This document shows positions 59,782 to 64,000 of a stretch of 64,000 bases of DNA, in pieces. Within the stretch, counting starts at the first letter, position 1. Each line of letters starts with the position of its first letter. The notes under the pieces are model-generated. The model saw nothing but the letters and a program-made list of their open reading frames with translations, searched no databases and was not told where the DNA came from. The DNA is from Candidatus Binatus sp. (GTDB lineage: Bacteria > Desulfobacterota > Binatia > Binatales > Binataceae), in assembly GCF_036567905.1 (NCBI RefSeq), contig NZ_DATCTO010000013.1, positions 31,646 through 95,645 on the forward strand, in the 5' to 3' direction. Made by a program: the position numbers and the translations under genes.

Positions 59782-60341
59782 GACACCCGTCTCGGTTCCG
59801 CAGGCGCAGGTTTCGCGGCGCCGTGGCGATGGCGCCTGCCGTTGCCAGGCTCGTGCGAGTCGCCGTCGGGATGAACCGAAATCAAACCGCGCTCGGTATG
59901 CGTCGACAGCACCACCATCGTCTCCGTCCGCGCCACTCCTTCGATCGAGCGGATCGCACTGATCAGCCGCTCGAGCGACGAAGTGTTGTCGGTTTTGATT
60001 TTCAGCAGGAGCGTGTGCTGGCCGGTGACGTGATGGCATTCGAGCACGTCGTCGAGCAGTGCGACGGATTCCTTGAACAGCGAGATTGTTTTCGGATGCG
60101 AAATCGACACGCCGATAAACGCGGTGACGTCCTTGCCGAGGCGGGTCGCATCGACGGCGGCGTGATAGCCGGTGATAACTCCGCCGTCTTCGAGTTTTTT
60201 GACGCGTTCGTTGACCGACGGCGCCGAAAGCCCGACTTGCTCTCCGAGCTTGACGAACGGAATGCGGCCGTGTTCCTGCAGCAGGCCGATAATCTGCAGA
60301 TCAATGGCATCGAGTTCGGGGGAATCTCCGCCGAATTTCAT
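59778..60341 (-). CDS. Lrp/AsnC family transcriptional regulator
   Basis: 187 residues. HTH domain at residues 10-60 ([43 protein letters not shown]), then the RAM ligand-sensing domain (about 70-150, [39 protein letters not shown]), and a basic C-terminal tail of about 35 residues. In E. coli Lrp activates gltBD; here the regulator is in the same operon and its stop overlaps gltB. It is likely autoregulated and responds to an amino acid, unknown. Confidence 0.92.
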   Translation of the reverse strand: MKFGGDSPELDAIDLQIIGLLQEHGRIPFVKLGEQVGLSAPSVNERVKKLEDGGVITGYHAAVDATRLGKDVTAFIGVSISHPKTISLFKESVALLDDVLECHHVTGQHTLLLKIKTDNTSSLERLISAIRSIEGVARTETMVVLSTHTERGLISVHPDGDSHEPGNGRRHRHGAAKPAPAEPRRVS

Positions 60342-60367
60342 AAGGTTATCCTCGTCGAGTGACGATG

Positions 60368-60396
60368 AAGATAGGCAGAAAGTGGAATCGTGTCAA
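60368..60396 (-). promoter_or_regulatory. Promoter of lrp-gltB-gltD
   Basis: On the minus strand a perfect TTGACA (60391-60396), 17-base spacer, TATCTT -10 (60368-60373). Transcription start near 60361, about 20 bases before the ATG, with GAGG as the ribosome site. Confidence 0.75.
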
Positions 60397-60413
60397 GTGT
60401 TTATAAGGATTTG

Positions 60414-60431
60414 ACTCAATAAAAGATGAGT
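60414..60431. promoter_or_regulatory. Possible Lrp operator
   Basis: ACTCA-ATAAAAGA-TGAGT, 5-bp inverted arms around an AT-rich centre, 18-60 bases upstream of the -35. Resembles the form of Lrp sites; binding is inferred. Confidence 0.4.
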
Positions 60432-60566
60432 TTGTGCAGGCCAATATGATGCGCGCCTACGAAATATAGGCCCAAACCAGCGATTGCCGCTCACCTATAC
60501 TGCGATTGTTGGGGTGCAAGCGCGATCGCTCAGGTAATGCGCCGCTTGCGCCGAACCCCCGGCCAA

Positions 60567-62000
60567 CTACGAATGTGGATAGGCGTCGCTTCCCATCTCA
60601 AGCGCATCCAGCCCCGACCATTCGACTTCCACCAGCACGCGGTTGCCCACCGTGCGCTCGACGATCTTGAAGAACAGGATCGCAAGGCCGAATACCACGA
60701 CCACGTTCACCGTGACACCAATCAACTGGGCAAAAAATTGACCAGCGTCGCCGTAGAGCAGGCCGCGCACCGGACCCGCGACACCGTTCCATCCGTCGCC
60801 GTAGGTGCCGTCGGCAAACAGACCAAGCGCCAGCGCTCCCCATATTCCGCACGCACCGTGCACCGCGATCGCGCCGACGGGATCGTCGATTCGAAAGCGG
60901 CGTTCCAGTTCAAGCACCGCCCACACGACCAGCAGTCCCGCGATCACGCCAATCAGAACAGCCGCCGCCGGCGTTACGAATGCGCACGGGGCGGTGATTG
61001 CGACGAGTCCGCCCAGCAGGCCGTTGCAGGCGATCGCGACGTCGGGCTTGTTATACTGATTCCACAAATAGAGCAGCGCCGCGAGCGCGCCGGCCGCAGA
61101 GGCGAGCATGGTGTTCACCGCGATGATCGCGATTCGGGGATCCGATGCGGCCAGCGTTGAGCCGGCGTTGAAGCCGAACCATCCGAACGCGAGAATCAAC
61201 GTTCCGCTGACGGCCATGGGCAGGTTATGTCCGGGCAACGCGCCGATGGCGCCGTCGCGCCGGAACTTTCCGATGCGCGGACCCACCATGTAAGCGCCGG
61301 CGAGACCGGCCACTCCGCCCGTCATGTGCACGACCGACGATCCGGCAAAATCCAGATGGCCGTGGCCCAGGCCCAGGTTCGCGCCGAGCTGCGAGAGCCA
61401 TCCTCCGCCCCATACCCAGTTGCCATACAACGGGTACAGGAACATCGACATGAACAGTCCGTAGATGAAGAACGCTTTGAACTTCCATCGCTCCGCCATC
61501 GCACCCGTCGGAATGGTCGCGGCGGTGTCCATGAAAACCAGCGAGAATAGAAACATGCCCAGGCTGGCCGGATCGCGACTGACGCTGAGCAGCGCGAACT
61601 TGCTGAAGCCGATGATTCCATACGAATGCGCGCCGATCGTGATCGACAGCTCGTGATGGCCAATCGCGGCCATGCCAAGCGAGGGCCAGTGCGCGACCCC
61701 GCCCATCATGAAGCCGTAGCCGGTGAGCCAGAAGCCGATGATGCCGATCGGGTAAATGATCAGGTTCATCGCCATGGTATTGACCGCGTTCTTGGAGCGC
61801 GTGAACCCCGTCTCCACCATTGCGAATCCGAGCTGCATGAACATCACCAGGAAGCCCGCGACCAGCAGCCACGCGAGGTTCAGCGAATTGTCCAGCGGCG
61901 GCGACGACGCGGCAGTCTGCGCGCGCGCCAGCGGCGAAAATAGCGTCAGCGCGGCGAAAGTGGCGGCGGCCAATCCGAGTTGCGATCGTCTCGGCATCAT
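60567..62000 (-). CDS. amtB: Ammonium transporter
   Basis: Ammonium channel of the Amt family. 477 residues: signal peptide (about 1-28), then eleven helices. The channel histidines lie in SSVVHMTGGVAGLAG and AIAVHGACGIWG; also GFAMVETGFTRSKNAVNTMAMN. ATG 62000 overlaps the kinase stop as ATGA; ATG 61997 directly follows and is also possible, with AGGTG well placed. No glnK gene is adjacent; instead a Ser/Thr kinase and PP2C precede it. Confidence 0.94.
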   Translation of the reverse strand: MMPRRSQLGLAAATFAALTLFSPLARAQTAASSPPLDNSLNLAWLLVAGFLVMFMQLGFAMVETGFTRSKNAVNTMAMNLIIYPIGIIGFWLTGYGFMMGGVAHWPSLGMAAIGHHELSITIGAHSYGIIGFSKFALLSVSRDPASLGMFLFSLVFMDTAATIPTGAMAERWKFKAFFIYGLFMSMFLYPLYGNWVWGGGWLSQLGANLGLGHGHLDFAGSSVVHMTGGVAGLAGAYMVGPRIGKFRRDGAIGALPGHNLPMAVSGTLILAFGWFGFNAGSTLAASDPRIAIIAVNTMLASAAGALAALLYLWNQYNKPDVAIACNGLLGGLVAITAPCAFVTPAAAVLIGVIAGLLVVWAVLELERRFRIDDPVGAIAVHGACGIWGALALGLFADGTYGDGWNGVAGPVRGLLYGDAGQFFAQLIGVTVNVVVVFGLAILFFKIVERTVGNRVLVEVEWSGLDALEMGSDAYPHS

Positions 62001-63013
62001 CTCACCTGCCCTCGATATGACCGGCGCGGCGGAGTCGGCGACGCCGGGTAACGGTTTGCAAGCCAAATCAGAAATACAAAGATCCCGATGAGCGACGTGA
62101 AAAACAGCACGTACCCGGCCGTACGACGCGCACGCTGCAGCGCGAGGCTGCGTGGATGGAGGTTCTGCGCGCGGCCCTTGGGTACGACGCGCGACGGATC
62201 GCGCAGGTCCGCAAGCATCTCGGCCGCGCTCGCATAGCGGTCACGCGGAGAGCGCTCGATCGCGTGAAGGATGATCTCCTCTAGATGCGGATCGAGATCA
62301 GGCTTGAATGCGGTTGGCGGCTGCGGATCTTCCGAGGCCTTCGCGCGCATCACGTTGTAAACGTTGGGCCCCGAGTGCGGCAGGTGCCCGGTCAGCATCT
62401 CGTACAGAATCACGCCCAGCGAATAGATGTCGGTGCGAACGTCGCCGCGCCGGCCGCTGACCTGTTCGGGCGCCATGTAGTCGGGCGTGCCGATGGTCGA
62501 TGACAGGCCGGACCACGTCAGCCGCCGCGCCGATTCGTCGAGTGCGATTCCGAAATCCATGATCTTGGTCCGGCCTGCGGCCGTCACCAGGACGTTTTCC
62601 GGCTTCAGATCGCGATGCACCACGCCTTCACCGTGCATGTATACAAGCGTCTCCGCCAACTGCCGCGCGAGATCGAGCGCCTTTTCCACCGACAGCCCGC
62701 CGGGCTCGTGCATCATCGCGCGCAGCGAGGGACCCTCGATGTACTCCATCGCGATATACATGCGGCTTTTGCGCCTGGGTGCGAGGACCTTGATGATGCC
62801 GGGATGATCGAGGCGGCGTCCGACTTCTTCTTCGCGTTGAAAGCGGCCGTAGAAGACCACGTCGCTCTCGAACTGGATGTAGGGGACTTTGATCGCGACG
62901 GTCGCGCCGTCGACTTGATCGATAGCTTTGAAGATCGACGCCATCCCGCTGCGCGCGATCACCTCGATCAATTTGTACTGATCGAGGTTTTCACCAACGC
63001 CGACCTCGCGCAT
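61997..63013 (-). CDS. Membrane-anchored Ser/Thr protein kinase
   Basis: Eukaryotic-like Hanks kinase, 338 residues. The Gly-rich loop is degenerate ([12 protein letters not shown], residues 19-30), but K42 in [13 protein letters not shown] (D135), DFG (153-155), an activation loop [17 protein letters not shown] and APE (181-183) are intact. A C-terminal membrane helix (about 300-318) would anchor it with the kinase in the cytoplasm; the periplasmic tail is short and basic. It overlaps amtB by ATGA and lies 86 bases after the PP2C gene, so the three are a likely operon. Confidence 0.9.
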   Translation of the reverse strand: MREVGVGENLDQYKLIEVIARSGMASIFKAIDQVDGATVAIKVPYIQFESDVVFYGRFQREEEVGRRLDHPGIIKVLAPRRKSRMYIAMEYIEGPSLRAMMHEPGGLSVEKALDLARQLAETLVYMHGEGVVHRDLKPENVLVTAAGRTKIMDFGIALDESARRLTWSGLSSTIGTPDYMAPEQVSGRRGDVRTDIYSLGVILYEMLTGHLPHSGPNVYNVMRAKASEDPQPPTAFKPDLDPHLEEIILHAIERSPRDRYASAAEMLADLRDPSRVVPKGRAQNLHPRSLALQRARRTAGYVLFFTSLIGIFVFLIWLANRYPASPTPPRRSYRGQVR

Positions 63014-63099
63014 TTTTCAGACCGTCTTGAGAAAAAGCCGGTCAGCGGACGTTAACATCCCCCGCGCAGGCAATGGAAGGGGATGCGGCGCCAAACACT

Positions 63100-63927
63100 T
63101 CATCGTCTGAACCATCCTCGCAATCGATCGCGCCATCCGCCGATGGTCACCGTATGCCCGGTCGGCGACGTCATTCTGAAGACGGCGCAGGTCACATTGT
63201 CAGCGGTGCCGCGCTTATTGGCCGTGTCGATCAAGTTGCGGCATCCCGTCTCGGCGTCAACGCCGCGCGTCAGTGATTCCAGTTCCTTGTCATCCAGTAC
63301 ATTGTAAAGTCCGTCGCTGCACAGCAGCAGCCGATCGCGCTCCAGCAGCGGCATCGCGATCCGATCGATCGACACGATTAACTCGTGTCCAAGGCTGCGC
63401 AGAAGCATCCCGCGCTCCGGATGATCCTTGGCCCGCGCCGCCGACATCATACCCATCCTGACCCGGTCGGCGACCATCGTGTGGTCTTTTGTGATTTGCG
63501 AGATCTGGCTCTGACGGATCAGATGGAGCCGGCAATCTCCGACATGTACCGCCGACAGCATCCCCTTCTCCACCGCGACCGCCGTCATTGTGGTCGCCAT
63601 CCGGCCCAGTTCCGGCACGGTCAGCGCCTTGTCGTGAATCTCGATGTTGGCCCGCGTAATCGCGCGATGGAGCCGCTTGGCGGCGCCCCACGCCGGCGGG
63701 CTCTCGCGGTAAGCTTCAAGAGTTATGTCGATCGCCATCCGGCTCGCGATTTCACCGCCTTCGTAGCCGCCGACGCCGTCGGCAATCGCGAACACCACGC
63801 TGTCGGGACTCTCGATGAAATGCCCGCACGAGTCTTCATTGTCGGGGCGGTCCGTACCTACGTCGGACAACAGCGCCAACTCGAAAGCCTGCTCTGCCGA
63901 AGGAGGAGCGGAGAGCGACGAATCCAT
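63100..63927 (-). CDS. PP2C-family protein phosphatase
   Basis: 275 residues. Metal-binding Asp motifs: SDVGTDRPDNEDS, ADGVGGYEGGEIAS, GDCRLHLI, SDGLYNVLDD and TADNVTCAVF, as in PstP/Stp. The C-terminus GWRDRLRGWFRR is basic and could bind membrane. It would reverse the phosphorylation done by the kinase gene that follows. ATG 63927 fits the family. First gene of the block in this window; what lies upstream is outside it. Confidence 0.93.
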   Translation of the reverse strand: MDSSLSAPPSAEQAFELALLSDVGTDRPDNEDSCGHFIESPDSVVFAIADGVGGYEGGEIASRMAIDITLEAYRESPPAWGAAKRLHRAITRANIEIHDKALTVPELGRMATTMTAVAVEKGMLSAVHVGDCRLHLIRQSQISQITKDHTMVADRVRMGMMSAARAKDHPERGMLLRSLGHELIVSIDRIAMPLLERDRLLLCSDGLYNVLDDKELESLTRGVDAETGCRNLIDTANKRGTADNVTCAVFRMTSPTGHTVTIGGWRDRLRGWFRR

Positions 63928-64000
63928 TTGGATTGAGCTACCCGGCTGACGCTGGCGAGTAAAGCTGGTTGAACGGCCAAGGGGCGAGCCGCGACCACTC

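Overview
This 64 kb window is ordinary, densely packed, GC-rich bacterial chromosome. I see no phage, insertion sequence, CRISPR array, rRNA or tRNA. The ilvN-ilvC-psd-pssA-leuA order is the one known from deltaproteobacteria such as Geobacter, and leuB-usg-truA resembles the pseudomonad order. Together with a short EF-Ts, a RibB with a degenerate RibA half, an F420-type (LLM) oxidoreductase, an SCP2 protein, a CaiB/BaiF pair and a eukaryotic-type kinase/phosphatase pair, this suggests an uncultured deltaproteobacterium-like lineage (Desulfobacterota/Binatota-like). That placement is inference from gene content and order, not from a search.

Layout. 1-5141: the 3' part of dinB, a MarR regulator with a dyad over its promoter, leuC, a composite repeat, leuD, a small lipoprotein and an RluD-type pseudouridine synthase. 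5142-9283: rho behind a long leader, two tandem paralogous small proteins, rpsB and tsf. 9345-14656: pyrH-frr-uppS-cdsA-(no dxr)-rseP-tsaB and a YdcH-like protein. 14696-22864: ilvN-ilvC-psd-pssA, a leucine attenuator, then leuA-leuB-usg-truA. 23060-29623: an HU-like protein, rarA/mgsA, a type II pantothenate kinase, two CoA-transferases and a LolC/E-type permease. 29679-40965: small unknowns, SCP2, a zinc-ribbon/BON membrane protein, an LLM oxidoreductase, an MFS transporter bracketed by repeats, a membrane protein, alpha-galactosidase, galactokinase, a sugar nucleotidyltransferase and ribBX. 41023-48152: dsbD, gyrB and gyrA. 48229-53637: an alanine-glyoxylate-type aminotransferase divergent from glcD-glcE-glcF. 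53717-63927: a minus-strand nitrogen block that reads PP2C, Ser/Thr kinase, amtB, then lrp, gltB and gltD.

How the genes fit together. The branched-chain amino acid pathway lies in two clusters (leuCD; ilvNC and leuAB). The second carries a textbook attenuator ahead of leuA: a strong promoter, a 27-codon leader peptide with seven Leu codons, an internal antiterminator segment and a perfect 11-bp terminator stem with a T-tract. Phospholipid genes psd and pssA are embedded in the ilv cluster. Glycolate oxidase and the aminotransferase would take glycolate to glyoxylate and glycine. In the nitrogen block a membrane Ser/Thr kinase overlaps the ammonium transporter start by ATGA, a PP2C phosphatase precedes it, and an Lrp regulator overlaps gltB in the same way. 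This suggests phosphorylation-linked control of ammonium uptake next to glutamate synthase.

The best candidates for something under-described are the kinase/phosphatase/AmtB unit, the leucine attenuator with a nearly leaderless leader peptide, the zinc-ribbon/TonB-like/BON membrane protein, the enlarged RseP, the dispersed composite repeat family, and the tandem small proteins with the conserved GWYLM..PP start.
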